In this document: piece by piece, positions 33,885 to 44,779 of the stretch
How the letters are laid out: every line of letters begins with the position of its first letter
How positions within the stretch are numbered: the first letter of the stretch is position 1
Virus record (IMG/VR): IMGVR_UViG_3300017742_004322
Span: 1 to 64,000 of that record
Reading direction: 5' to 3' (one strand)
DNA from: a virus
DNA: 64,000 nucleotides
Program-made: the position numbers and the translations under genes
The notes under the pieces: generated by a model
Databases searched by the model: none
The model's input: only the letters and a program-made list of their open reading frames with translations
What the model was told of the DNA's origin: nothing

Positions 33885-34316
33885 TTATAATAATGCTTTT
33901 TTTATTAATTTTTCAGTTTCATCCTCTTCTACTCCCATTTTCCATAAAATACTTCTAACACTAATGCCTAAAATATCAATATAATAATCAGCTTCACCTA
34001 AGGAGCATTCATAATAATCAGCAACATATTCAGCTAGTTCTTGGTAATTTTTTTTATTTTGGTTTTTTACATATTTGAGGTAAACTTTCTTCTTTGGTAA
34101 CATTTCGCGATAGATGGAATAAATTTGTTTTTTGTTTTGTGGATTAATCTTTTGAACATAATTTACTATATCAATGTAGCCTATGTTCATAGATACATAT
34201 CTATGTATCATGTAAGAATTCCATTTATCCCACGATTCTTGCGAAATTTCTTCAGGAGCTGTTTTATAGAGAGTTATCTCATTCAACCACTCGAAGAGGG
34301 TTGTCACCTGTTTCAT
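33885..34316 (-). CDS. clamp loader small subunit (gp62-like)
   Basis: The 143-residue protein starts KQVTTLFEWLNEITLYKTAPEEISQESWDKW and is helical. Position next to the gp44-like gene and its length support the T4 gp62 role, in which it joins the ATPase subunits to load the sliding clamp. Similarity is seen only in general layout, so this is less secure than gp44. It overlaps the 34279-34527 ORF. Confidence 0.65.
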   Translation of the reverse strand: MKQVTTLFEWLNEITLYKTAPEEISQESWDKWNSYMIHRYVSMNIGYIDIVNYVQKINPQNKKQIYSIYREMLPKKKVYLKYVKNQNKKNYQELAEYVADYYECSLGEADYYIDILGISVRSILWKMGVEEDETEKLIKKALL

Positions 34317-34527
34317 CTCTTAATTCTTTTGGTAGGGTTTCTTGAAAAATTTCACCATCAGCTGGGTTATAAAAGACTGGGATAGGCATAAAAGCGTCTT
34401 CAGGAGTACCTGCTACGAATTTAGAGATTTTCCTAATAACGAACCCTTGAGCCCATACTTTTCCATTTTTGTGTTCTACTGACTCTGTATTTTTAAGGTC
34501 AATATTTGGCATTTGTTGTTGATCCAT
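34279..34527 (-). CDS. hypothetical protein
   Basis: This 82-residue soluble protein lies between the two clamp-loader genes and overlaps the small-subunit start by 38 bases. It has a basic N-terminal half. No family is recognised. Confidence 0.55.
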   Translation of the reverse strand: MDQQQMPNIDLKNTESVEHKNGKVWAQGFVIRKISKFVAGTPEDAFMPIPVFYNPADGEIFQETLPKELRDETGDNPLRVVE

Positions 34528-34529
34528 GA

Positions 34530-34715
34530 CTATTTGTTTTGTTTATAATCTAAATAAAATCCAATCGCTACTAAAATATTCATCCCTACACTAGCGATTA
34601 TCTCGTGTAAGTCTTGATATATATTTAAACTTAAATGAACGTGTCCTATCATCCAAAAAGGTATAGCCATATTTTGACTAATCCAAATTATAAGAAATTT
34701 TAGGAATTTTTTCAT
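34530..34715 (-). CDS. small membrane protein, unknown
   Basis: This 61-residue protein has two hydrophobic segments (about residues 5-27 and 37-56) and a basic tail. It overlaps the stop of the clamp-loader ATPase gene. Function unknown. Confidence 0.55.
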   Translation of the reverse strand: MKKFLKFLIIWISQNMAIPFWMIGHVHLSLNIYQDLHEIIASVGMNILVAIGFYLDYKQNK

Positions 34716-35632
34716 TTTAATTCAACTAATTTTTGTATGAGTGCCATACAGTTGATTTCTTTATCAATACGGAAGTTGGATTGGTAACTATATTCGTTGA
34801 TATAAATTGCAACCATTCCTTCACGACCACTTGCATATACATTAGCGTTATCATAAAGATAACGATAAAGCTCTTCAAAATCACTAACGTTTGCGTTAGC
34901 AATGATTTGACGAATTTCACGCCATTTTGGTTTTGCATTACTTAATTCTTTAAGTATTGATGTCATGTAATTAGATGACACTAATACTGATTTATCTATA
35001 ACTAATTTTTGGTTTTGGGTCGATAACTGTATTGTGTTAAGACATTTACGTAGATCTGGGTAGTATTGGTTTACAATGGTTTTTAGATCTTCCATTTCAT
35101 ACGCTGTATCTTCAGTTGTCATTACACTAGCGAGGTGTACTGCTACCTCTTTTTTACTAGGAGGGATAACTTTAAGTACTTGACAACGTGATTGAAGTGG
35201 ATCAATAATACGCTCAACATAATTACACGTCATAATAAAACGTGTAGTACGTGAAAATGTCTCAATTACATTTCGAAGTGAAGCTTGTGCCTGTATCGTA
35301 AGAAAATCTGCCTCATCCAAAATAACCACTTTGAGTGGTTTAAATGAAGCTGTTGAAGCAAACCCGGAAACCTTGTCTCTAATAGTTTCGATACCCCTTT
35401 CATCACTTGCGTTGATATAAAGGTAATCACAATCAAGGTTATTAACAATAAGCTTAGCCAGAGTCGTTTTACCTGTACCAGCGGGACCGTAGAAAATAAG
35501 GTTTTGGATATCATTTTGACCGAGATATTGTTTAATGGTCTTTTTGATGTGTTCATTTCCAACATAACTATCTAAATCTTTAGAACGATACTTTTCAACT
35601 AATAAAGTGTGATCTTTAGTCGCGGTCACCAT
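34712..35632 (-). CDS. clamp loader ATPase (gp44-like)
   Basis: The 306-residue AAA+ protein has the Walker A GPAGTGKTTLAKL (about residues 45-57), the Walker B LDEADFLT and a sensor region with the SRC arginine finger (PLQSRCQVL). This is the gp44/RFC-type ATPase that loads the gp45 clamp. The gp45-like clamp lies at 38.6 kb, so a full clamp-loading set is present. Confidence 0.92.
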   Translation of the reverse strand: MVTATKDHTLLVEKYRSKDLDSYVGNEHIKKTIKQYLGQNDIQNLIFYGPAGTGKTTLAKLIVNNLDCDYLYINASDERGIETIRDKVSGFASTASFKPLKVVILDEADFLTIQAQASLRNVIETFSRTTRFIMTCNYVERIIDPLQSRCQVLKVIPPSKKEVAVHLASVMTTEDTAYEMEDLKTIVNQYYPDLRKCLNTIQLSTQNQKLVIDKSVLVSSNYMTSILKELSNAKPKWREIRQIIANANVSDFEELYRYLYDNANVYASGREGMVAIYINEYSYQSNFRIDKEINCMALIQKLVELK

Positions 35633-35872
35633 ATAGGTTATATTTTTTAACTGGAGGTGGTTTAATTTCTACCTCTTTATTACGTATAACATACAACTTA
35701 CTTTCTAGAGGAGCAAGTCTAAACTCAGCTTTTTCACCAGTTTTAGCAAACCAAGCTTCTAAAGCATCTGTAATTGTTTTATGGACTGTTGAATCATCAA
35801 CTAGAGACCACCTGTCACCAGGTGGAACTCTAATTGCGATTAGCTCATTATGTTCTTTGATTTCTTTTTTCA

Positions 35873-35873
<1 letters not shown>
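35616..35873 (-). CDS. hypothetical protein
   Basis: This 85-residue soluble protein overlaps both the clamp loader start and the GroEL stop. A basic-acidic pattern is visible but no family is recognised. Confidence 0.55.
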
Positions 35874-37781
<1,908 letters not shown>

Positions 37782-37785
<4 letters not shown>

Positions 37786-38063
37786 AATTTAATAATATTT
37801 TTAAGTTCGTGTGATTTTGCCTCAAAACGTTCTATAAATTCTCTTAATGAATCATAACTTTTGGATTTAACACTATCACGAGCAATTGCTTCAAGACATG
37901 CTCCTAATCTACCATAATGGCCAATAGTGTTTTGATATTCCTTACCTGACTCAGAAAATGAGGATTTTTGAGCAATGTAACAATGATCATCTAATTGAAT
38001 ATAATAAGGAGCTAATGCTGGATCCTTAATAAAACGTAAATTTGATTTGCTGGGTTTAGCCAT
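37782..38063 (-). CDS. hypothetical protein
   Basis: This 93-residue soluble, mostly helical protein overlaps the GroES start by four bases. Promoter P9 lies upstream. It shares a transcript with GroES/GroEL, but no family is recognised. Confidence 0.6.
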
Positions 38064-38086
38064 AACTATTTTTTTATTTATTTAAT

Positions 38087-38120
38087 GTAAATATACGAAT
38101 AAAATTGCGCTAGGACACGC
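38087..38120 (-). promoter_or_regulatory. phage promoter P9 (weak -33 box)
   Basis: The -7 box TTCGTATATTTAC is perfect, but the expected -33 position has no TTTGG. It lies directly upstream of the 37782-38063 / GroES / GroEL transcript. Confidence 0.6.
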
Positions 38121-38136
38121 TTATTTTATATAACTT

Positions 38137-38553
38137 TTATTTGATTTTTATTGCTTTTGGTTTTGATTCTTCTGAAATTGGGATTAAAAGGTTTAATAAC
38201 CCATTCTCCATTTCCGCACTTATTTTAGTTAAGTTGTATTTTGGAGAGATTTTATATCCTAAATCAAATGATTTTTTTGATAAACCATGATAAATATAAC
38301 CTGAAAGATCTATATCTTCTTTTGGTTTTTCATAACTAATTTTAAGTAAATCTCCTTCAACACTAATATCAAGATCTTCTTTAGTAAGTCCTGTACAAGC
38401 GACTTCAAAGTGTAAACCTTCGTCGTTGTAATAAATGTTTAAAGGATGTGGTTGTTTTGAATTTAACGCCGGAGCGAATTGATCTTCAGAATTGAAGAAA
38501 TTCCTAAATAGGATGTCGAACGGTGAACGTTCTAAGTGTTCTAATGTACTCAT
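38137..38553 (-). CDS. Hsp20-family small heat-shock protein
   Basis: The 138-residue protein has an alpha-crystallin domain: HFEVACTGLTKEDLDISVEGDLL and YSLSKKSFDLGYKI, then NGLLNLLIPI near the end. It starts MSTLEHLERSPFDILFRNFF. It would hold unfolded protein for the chaperonin encoded next door, though P9 separates them into different transcripts. Confidence 0.92.
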   Translation of the reverse strand: MSTLEHLERSPFDILFRNFFNSEDQFAPALNSKQPHPLNIYYNDEGLHFEVACTGLTKEDLDISVEGDLLKISYEKPKEDIDLSGYIYHGLSKKSFDLGYKISPKYNLTKISAEMENGLLNLLIPISEESKPKAIKIK

Positions 38554-38642
38554 ATCATTTATTTTGTGAGTGCCTAAGCTACTCGATTAATTAAAAATAT
38601 AACAGCGCGCCCTAGCTACAATGTTATTTTAGTATACATATA

Positions 38643-39383
38643 TTAAATATCTGCCTTCCGCACAACATAATAATAACTGCTCCAATTTTCACCTTCAAAT
38701 TCAAATTTTACATACCCTTTAGTATTAACTTTCATAGTTGCTTTGGTAGCATCTTTATTATTATTAAGGATAGTTTTAAACATTGATGAATTGAAGGGTA
38801 ATTCAGTTCCATAAGGAACATCTTTTAATGTTGTATTAGGTACTTGATAATCGATTTTATTTGTGTGATTAGAGACATCACCAAATGATAAAACTAACAC
38901 ATCTTGTAAATCTAAATCTTTATCAATATTAATTATTACATTATCGCTTTCAAGTGCGTTATGGGCTTTAATAATAGCATTAATACTTTCTGAGTCTAAT
39001 TCACTAATAATTTCATATTCACCTGATTCTGTAATTTCACCTACACTTGAGATAAGTAATAAATCTGTTAGTGAAAAATTCAGAGTATAATTCATATCTG
39101 AGATGATGAGTTTAGTAAACACTTTTTGTGTTTTTTCTAACTCTAAAAATAATTCACCACTAGTAACCCCTAATAATTTATTTAATTTTGAGGTATCATA
39201 TACCGCCATTTCGCCATTTTCTAACGGGAAATTTGCGTGATTAACGCGTCCAATCATATCCTTATTAGGTGATTGGAAATCAATATTTAATGCGTTATTT
39301 TCAATAGTCCATTTAACAGATTCTACTAATCCATTTAAATGATATTTTCCAATAACTGATTGTAAGTCGTGTTTATTTATCAT
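38643..39383 (-). CDS. DNA sliding clamp (gp45-like)
   Basis: The 246-residue protein has repeated beta-sheet layers with DIQSVIG-type and SGELFLELEKTQKVFTKLIISD segments, consistent with a T4 gp45/PCNA-type clamp of about 230-260 residues. It sits between the Hsp20 gene and the polymerase C-terminal gene, matching the T4 replication cluster. It would keep the split polymerase on DNA. Confidence 0.7.
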   Translation of the reverse strand: MINKHDLQSVIGKYHLNGLVESVKWTIENNALNIDFQSPNKDMIGRVNHANFPLENGEMAVYDTSKLNKLLGVTSGELFLELEKTQKVFTKLIISDMNYTLNFSLTDLLLISSVGEITESGEYEIISELDSESINAIIKAHNALESDNVIINIDKDLDLQDVLVLSFGDVSNHTNKIDYQVPNTTLKDVPYGTELPFNSSMFKTILNNNKDATKATMKVNTKGYVKFEFEGENWSSYYYVVRKADI

Positions 39384-39384
39384 A

Positions 39385-40311
39385 TTAAAAACTAAAAATT
39401 AGATTTCGGTAGGGGTTCATATTTAATTCCCATTCTAAATCGTTATAAAACCCTTGTAATTTACTTTCTAAAATAGACTCAAATGCTCTATTTTTATCAG
39501 CATATTTATCCAGTAATGTAATAATTTTTTCTGGGAGATCAAAATCTAAAAATGCAAGTGCATCAATTTTGTATGGATTTTCTTTAAAATAAATCCATTT
39601 AACTTTATCACCTTGAGTAATTTTAGAATGTTGTTTATCTAACTTCCAAAATGTAAGTAAATCATTATATTTAATTGCTGCTTTTACAGGAGCAGGAGCA
39701 CCTTGGTTGATTGAAGAAAACATTTCTCCGGGACGAGGAGATGATGCTAAATATTTATCTAATGTTTTTACACGAGTAGGGTTACCTAATATAGTAATAT
39801 TAGTATCTATAAGGATTTTAGTCCTAAAGTTTTTTAGTAGGGTATCTATTTCGTTTTGGGGAGCTCCTTTAATAACTCTTTGCAACACATCTTTAAAAAA
39901 GTCTCCAAATATTTTAGGATAATTGGATTTCATAAATTCTAATCCTTTAATATCTAAATCATCTGTTGGTACACCTTCTTTTTTAGTAATCCATTGAGCA
40001 TACCTACGGGTAGCTCTAAAATACCCAGCACGAATCATACACTCTGTTTTCATCTCAAGTCTATGTTTAGGGACATTAAATGCTTCTAATGCTAACGTAT
40101 CGTAAGACTTAGTAATTAAATCCTGATATTTAAGAGCAATATCCTCTAACTTTTCATCTCTTTCTTCCTCTGACATATTATCAAAGTTGGGATAGAGTTT
40201 TCTAAGCATAGGTTCTGCATTGTAATAATTAGAATCTGTATCTACATAAACGCAGTAATTTTCATCTTCTTTATCACAGATAAACCAAGGTGTACTTTCT
40301 AATTGCTTCAT
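39385..40311 (-). CDS. DNA polymerase, C-terminal part (palm motif C and thumb)
   Basis: The 308-residue protein has CVYVDTDSNYYNAEP (about residues 20-34), the catalytic motif C of family B polymerases, then ATRRYAQWITKKEG, which aligns with the KxY region, and a hydrophobic final MNPYRNLIFSF like a clamp-binding tail. It lacks the exonuclease and motifs A and B. Those lie in the gene at 41133-42923. The two would have to assemble into one enzyme. Confidence 0.85.
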   Translation of the reverse strand: MKQLESTPWFICDKEDENYCVYVDTDSNYYNAEPMLRKLYPNFDNMSEEERDEKLEDIALKYQDLITKSYDTLALEAFNVPKHRLEMKTECMIRAGYFRATRRYAQWITKKEGVPTDDLDIKGLEFMKSNYPKIFGDFFKDVLQRVIKGAPQNEIDTLLKNFRTKILIDTNITILGNPTRVKTLDKYLASSPRPGEMFSSINQGAPAPVKAAIKYNDLLTFWKLDKQHSKITQGDKVKWIYFKENPYKIDALAFLDFDLPEKIITLLDKYADKNRAFESILESKLQGFYNDLEWELNMNPYRNLIFSF

Positions 40312-40679
40312 ACTTTAATCCACTTTTGTTCACTATTTAATTTAAATGAACCAATATGTTCTTTATTCCATTCATTTGGTGCTATTAAAGATAAGAAAGG
40401 ATTTCCATCCTTCCCAAGGTAAAGGTGATAAGTTTCACCTATTATAGGTTCATAACTAAATTTAGATTGATATACAAGTTCATTCCATTGATATTCTTTT
40501 AAAAGTTGTTTGAATTCTTCTTTTAATTCATCAAACTTAGTTTTAAATTGTTTGTTTACTTTATCAACTCCTCTAAGTTTCCAATCATCTATATTTTCAG
40601 GACGAATTACAGGAGCAGCAACACTATCCCCATAAGGAAGTAATGCTTTATTTTCTGCAAAATTGTCCGGTTTTTTCAT
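40308..40679 (-). CDS. DUF2452-like protein
   Basis: The 123-residue protein (ALLPYGDSVAAPVIRPEN, EEFKQLLKEYQWNELVYQSK, GETYHLYLGKDG, SLIAPNEW) matches what I recall of the DUF2452 family of unknown function. It lies between the two halves of the polymerase and overlaps the downstream half by four bases. Confidence 0.6.
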   Translation of the reverse strand: MKKPDNFAENKALLPYGDSVAAPVIRPENIDDWKLRGVDKVNKQFKTKFDELKEEFKQLLKEYQWNELVYQSKFSYEPIIGETYHLYLGKDGNPFLSLIAPNEWNKEHIGSFKLNSEQKWIKV

Positions 40680-40891
40680 TCGCTTACTTGTATTTCACCT
40701 AAATTATGGGATGGTATAAAATAATTATATTCATATTTATTGAGCCATTCAAATACTATACCTTTCATTTTAGTAGAATTTCCAGTAATAATAGTATATT
40801 GTTTATGTCCTGGTTGTTCCCAGAAAAAATAACTAGTTAATTTTTCTTCTACCTCAGCATGTTTGACCCCATGTAAATCTAAAGTGCTCAT
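40676..40891 (-). CDS. Smr-domain-like small protein
   Basis: The 71-residue protein has STLDLHGVKHAEVEEKL and a YTIITGNSTKMKG core. This fits the Smr fold, with the LDxHG start and the GxG loop near the end, seen in small nucleases and ribosome-associated proteins. It lies inside the polymerase split and is coupled on both sides. Confidence 0.65.
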   Translation of the reverse strand: MSTLDLHGVKHAEVEEKLTSYFFWEQPGHKQYTIITGNSTKMKGIVFEWLNKYEYNYFIPSHNLGEIQVSE

Positions 40892-41136
40892 TCTTCATCA
40901 TTAGTAGATAAGGTGGTTTCAATTTCTCCTTTATTATTATAAATTAAGTCTGGAGTGGTGATATGAAAATTTTGTTTTTTTAAAGTAAATCTTCCACCTT
41001 GTTTTAGCATTTTTCTAAAAAACATTTCTTGGTTTTCATTCCAATTTTCACTTAATGCTATAATTTCTTCTTTAGATAGTAGTTCACCTTCACATTTAAT
41101 TACTACTCCCCTTCTTAGTGTTTGTTTTTTTATCAT
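40888..41136 (-). CDS. hypothetical protein in polymerase split
   Basis: The 82-residue soluble protein (MIKKQTLRRGVVIKCEGE) overlaps both the upstream polymerase half (ATGA) and the Smr-like gene. It has no homing endonuclease motif. Function unknown. Confidence 0.6.
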   Translation of the reverse strand: MIKKQTLRRGVVIKCEGELLSKEEIIALSENWNENQEMFFRKMLKQGGRFTLKKQNFHITTPDLIYNNKGEIETTLSTNDEE

Positions 41137-42923
41137 AATTCTATTTCTCCTCTCATTACTTGGTTCATATGTTTGTTGGCAAAAGCCGCTGATTCTTGGA
41201 TAATACGTTGACCTGTAAGGGTAATACTTTCACTTAGGATTACATTACCATACCTAAATGAACCTAATGCTGTAGCACCGTAAAGTGAATTAAGAAGGAT
41301 CTTCATTGTATGTTGTTTTAAATGCATTAATTCTCCTAATTCCTTATTACCAGCTTTATAAGCTTCTTTCATTTTATTTTTAAATACAAGCCTTTCTTGA
41401 AACCATTTATTCAAAATAGTAGATAGTACTGAATCAAAATCAGTTCTATACATTACACCATTAGCTGAAATTGCTAGATTTTCACTTTCAATTAGCTCAA
41501 TTAAATCTTTAATTTTAATTTCAGTAGTTTGACGTTTAGCATTTTGAACCGAAACTGGTAGGTTTTGATCCATTTTTTTTAGATCATTTAAAGCATATCT
41601 ACAATTAAATATTTCTTTTCCTTCAACATTTATTTTTTCATCCGAAAATAGTATTTTTCCTACTAAAGTTTCTTTACCAATATTAAGAGACATAATAATT
41701 GATGGGTAGAGTGATGTTAAATCTTCATCAAACATATAATTAAAAATACCTGCTGTAGGACAAAATAAATATCCCCCAGCATAATTTTTCTTATTAATTG
41801 GGTTGGGGTCACGAGCAGGAGGAGCAATTCCTTGACTTAATAAATAAGCTGAGATAGCACCATCTTGGGTTTTAGTATTAGCATATACTTCACTGTAGTT
41901 ATGTTTACCTTTATGTGATAAGTTTTTAGTAAGAGCTAAATAGTCTAGTTTTTCATCTAATAATTTAAGAATTTCGACATCACGAAAATTATATTGAATA
42001 AATTTATGAATATCATCTTCAAACAATCGATCTAAATTACCATCATATTCAATCTTTGCTAACCCCGTATATTTTTCACCAATAACATCTAGTTTATATG
42101 AAGGTTCATCTCTAAAGCTAAACTTTTTATGTAAGCGCATATAATCTAAAGATTCTACACCTATAATATCTACATACATATCTTGTTTATACCATCTAGC
42201 TTTTACTTCACCTGTAACTTGATCTTTATATTTAGCAGATTTACGTGTTTTAACAATCCCAAGAGGAGATAAACTAGTAGCAATTTTTTTAGATAATACT
42301 CTTTCAATTCTGTAGTAAAGATAAGGAATATCGAAATAATCACTATTCCACCCAACTATAATATCAGGATTTAATTCTTTAAAACGTTTTACAAAAGTTT
42401 GTAATAATTCTACTTCAGTTTTAACAGGAATTATTTCTTTGTTTTTAGCTTTAGTATGATTTAATTGACCTTTTTTATCTAAAATAATGATTGCCCAGAG
42501 ATCTGTTTGTTTATCCCACCAAGCAATAGAAGTTATTGGTTTAGGAGCATCTTCAATATATTCTTCAGTAAGTGCACCTCCCATTTCACACTCTATATCA
42601 AAAAATATTTCCTTATGTCCTGTAGAGGGGTCATCATTAATTCCATATCTTTCAATAAGAAATTTTTGATAAGGGGGCATATCGTGAAAATGGAGACCTA
42701 AAGTATTTTTATATTTATATTCAGCATTCTTAGTAAAATACCAATTTGTAATAGGTTTTACAAATTCACCATTTAGACCTTTTAAAGTGTGTTCTTTTTT
42801 GGGGCAGTTAACATAAGCTGTGTTTTTATATTCTGCAACTTGATGTTTACCATCGCTTTCCCATAAATGCATTTCAAAATGGTTTGGGCCTAATTTTTCA
42901 CCTTGATAACATTTTTTATACAT
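41133..42923 (-). CDS. DNA polymerase, N-terminal part (exonuclease, motifs A and B)
   Basis: The 596-residue protein has the 3'-5' exonuclease motifs IFFDIECEMGG, IVGWNSDYFDIPYL and YNFRDVEILK. It also has polymerase motif A (DEDLTSLYPSIIMS) and motif B (KILLNSLYGATALGSFRYGN). It ends about 45 residues later, before motif C, which is in the gene at 39385-40311. Family B polymerases of the T4 type are about 900 residues, and the two parts sum to 904. Confidence 0.92.
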   Translation of the reverse strand: MYKKCYQGEKLGPNHFEMHLWESDGKHQVAEYKNTAYVNCPKKEHTLKGLNGEFVKPITNWYFTKNAEYKYKNTLGLHFHDMPPYQKFLIERYGINDDPSTGHKEIFFDIECEMGGALTEEYIEDAPKPITSIAWWDKQTDLWAIIILDKKGQLNHTKAKNKEIIPVKTEVELLQTFVKRFKELNPDIIVGWNSDYFDIPYLYYRIERVLSKKIATSLSPLGIVKTRKSAKYKDQVTGEVKARWYKQDMYVDIIGVESLDYMRLHKKFSFRDEPSYKLDVIGEKYTGLAKIEYDGNLDRLFEDDIHKFIQYNFRDVEILKLLDEKLDYLALTKNLSHKGKHNYSEVYANTKTQDGAISAYLLSQGIAPPARDPNPINKKNYAGGYLFCPTAGIFNYMFDEDLTSLYPSIIMSLNIGKETLVGKILFSDEKINVEGKEIFNCRYALNDLKKMDQNLPVSVQNAKRQTTEIKIKDLIELIESENLAISANGVMYRTDFDSVLSTILNKWFQERLVFKNKMKEAYKAGNKELGELMHLKQHTMKILLNSLYGATALGSFRYGNVILSESITLTGQRIIQESAAFANKHMNQVMRGEIEL

Positions 42924-43537
42924 TAAAAGAATTGTTTTAGATCAGGTCTGAAATAATTAATATTCTTCATTACTTTTTTGTCACGACTTCTATAGACAAT
43001 ATAATAGTCTCCAACCTTTTCGTAGTGACATGGTTCATTTTGCTCTTTGGAACGAACTTTAACCGTTTCTTGTGCTTCTTCTTCACTTGAGCAAGCTTTA
43101 GACATATTCGACGCTTGTACTTCTTGATAGGCATCCCATAATTTATCCTTAAGACCATGAAGCATAGTTCCGTTACCAATCGAGACGTAGGCAATGTCAC
43201 ATAAAGCATCAAGTACCTCAACAATATCACCTGCTTCGCAGGCAGCTTTGTATTCTTCAAGTTCTTCGAGAATGAAGTCATAAACAAACATCCATTCAGC
43301 TTTGTTTTCAGGTATATTAGGCTCATAATTATTAGGTTTTCCCATTGTTGCATTAAATTCTTCTACTTCGCTTACAAAAGGAACGTACCTACCCTTAAAT
43401 TTATCAGCTATACGCTGTGCTGTTAACTCAGCCCATTCATGTTCTGGGGTCATTGATAATTGGTCTCGGTCTCTAAGTGAATTTAGCAAACCTAAACTAT
43501 TACGTAGTTCTAATTCTACTTCTTCTTTAAAATTCAT
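42923..43537 (-). CDS. MazG-like nucleotide pyrophosphohydrolase
   Basis: The 204-residue protein has a MazG-type four-helix core. LEELEEYKAACEAGDIVEVLDALCDIAYV carries the ExxE...ExxD metal motif (about residues 91-119). A C-terminal tail follows (about 150-204). It hydrolyses dNTPs or ppGpp-like nucleotides in the family. It sits upstream of the polymerase and downstream of FolE, which could tune nucleotide pools during modified DNA synthesis. Confidence 0.8.
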   Translation of the reverse strand: MNFKEEVELELRNSLGLLNSLRDRDQLSMTPEHEWAELTAQRIADKFKGRYVPFVSEVEEFNATMGKPNNYEPNIPENKAEWMFVYDFILEELEEYKAACEAGDIVEVLDALCDIAYVSIGNGTMLHGLKDKLWDAYQEVQASNMSKACSSEEEAQETVKVRSKEQNEPCHYEKVGDYYIVYRSRDKKVMKNINYFRPDLKQFF

Positions 43538-43540
43538 AAA

Positions 43541-44236
43541 TTAAATGTTATGTCCTCCGTTATTAATTTTTAAACTATCAAAAAACTCTTTACGAGCATT
43601 ATTTTGATCATCTCTAAATGCTCCTGATGCTTTAGTGGTAACCATTGCTGCTCCTTGATGTTTTACTCCGCGACACGAAACACAATTATGAGTTCCGACA
43701 ATAGTAACAATTACACCTAAATTACCTTCTGTAATTTTAGATACAGCATTGTGTATTGCTGATGTTAATTGTTCTTGGATAGCACCTCTACGTCCAAATA
43801 ATTCTACAATTCTATTTAGTTTTGATAAACCAATTACTTGACCATCTTCTCCAGCAATATAACCAATATGAACAACTCCTCCAATTGTTTGGTGGTGGTG
43901 AGAACACATTGATGTTAGAGGAATATTTCTTTCAATAACTACTCCATCATAACCATCTGAGGGGAATGAAGTAATAGGAGACATTGCTGTATAACGACCT
44001 GACCATAAATCATTTACATATGCTTTAGATACTCGACGAGGAGTTTCCATTGAATTTGGATCATTTCTCCAATCACATTTTAAAGCATCTAAAAACTTAC
44101 CATAAGCTTCAGTAGCTTCATCTATCATTTCTTGTTTTTGATCTATATTAAGAGGGAAACCAGGAGCTACTCCATTAGCAAACCCTTCTTGTACCACTTC
44201 TAGTTCTTCGTGGATTTTTCTACGTTTGTTTTCCAT
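43541..44236 (-). CDS. folE: GTP cyclohydrolase I
   Basis: The 231-residue protein has SMCSHHHQTIGG with zinc ligands, GLSKLNRIVELFGRR and THNCVSCRGVKHQGA, the third zinc cysteine. It converts GTP to dihydroneopterin triphosphate, the first step of 7-deazaguanine synthesis (and of folate). QueD, QueE, QueC and a DpdA-like protein in the same region indicate the deazaguanine route. Confidence 0.95.
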   Translation of the reverse strand: MENKRRKIHEELEVVQEGFANGVAPGFPLNIDQKQEMIDEATEAYGKFLDALKCDWRNDPNSMETPRRVSKAYVNDLWSGRYTAMSPITSFPSDGYDGVVIERNIPLTSMCSHHHQTIGGVVHIGYIAGEDGQVIGLSKLNRIVELFGRRGAIQEQLTSAIHNAVSKITEGNLGVIVTIVGTHNCVSCRGVKHQGAAMVTTKASGAFRDDQNNARKEFFDSLKINNGGHNI

Positions 44237-44255
44237 GTATTATAACTTATTTTAT

Positions 44256-44290
44256 GTGAATATACAAAACTAATTTTACAAAGCCCAAAT
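44256..44290 (-). promoter_or_regulatory. phage promoter P10 (folE)
   Basis: AATTTGGGC then TTTTGTATATTCAC. The -7 box is slightly altered and the -33 box is one base off the usual spacing. It would start the FolE-MazG-polymerase transcript. Confidence 0.6.
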
Positions 44291-44779
44291 TGAATTTAAA
44301 TTTCTCATATGACCTTTTTCATTATCCATTCCCATTCCAACTACCCATTCATCATCAATAGTAAATGCATGATATGATTTTTGTTTTGGGATTGGGGATG
44401 TTGCTCTAGTAACTAAAGACACAATTGAAATTGAAGCTGGTTTTTTGACTTCTAAATATTCAATAACTGCTTTCATAGTATTTCCAGTATCGTAAATATC
44501 ATCTACAATATAAACATGTTTTCCTTTAACACGTGTTTCTAAGTCCTTAGTGATTTGTATATCACCTTGTTTACGGTTTACATACGATTTAACGCGCATA
44601 AAATCACATTCCACGTCAATTGGCATAGATCGTACTAGATCGCTGTAGAACGCAAAAGCACCATTTAATAAACCAACCATTACAATTGGAGTTTTATCTC
44701 CTCTATGGTCATCAGTAATTTGTTTACCAATTATTTTTGTTTGAAATTGGATATCTTTAGCTGAAATTAGTTCTTTCAT
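44276..44779 (-). CDS. hpt: phosphoribosyltransferase (hypoxanthine type)
   Basis: The 167-residue protein has the PRPP motif HVYIVDDIYDTGNTM (about residues 91-105), an N-terminal VGLLNGAFAFYSDL and a late DDEWVVGMGMDN. This matches hypoxanthine/guanine phosphoribosyltransferases. It salvages guanine or hypoxanthine to nucleotides and feeds FolE with GTP (inference). Confidence 0.9.
   Translation of the reverse strand: MKELISAKDIQFQTKIIGKQITDDHRGDKTPIVMVGLLNGAFAFYSDLVRSMPIDVECDFMRVKSYVNRKQGDIQITKDLETRVKGKHVYIVDDIYDTGNTMKAVIEYLEVKKPASISIVSLVTRATSPIPKQKSYHAFTIDDEWVVGMGMDNEKGHMRNLNSIWAL

Noticed and set aside
40308-41136. Homing endonuclease or intron in the polymerase split
   Set aside because: No GIY-YIG, HNH or LAGLIDADG motif is visible in the three inserted ORFs, and all overlaps are coding couplings rather than splice-like gaps.
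39385-42923. A frameshift or sequencing error as the cause of the split polymerase
   Set aside because: The parts are separated by about 800 bases that contain three coupled ORFs, so one base change cannot join them.
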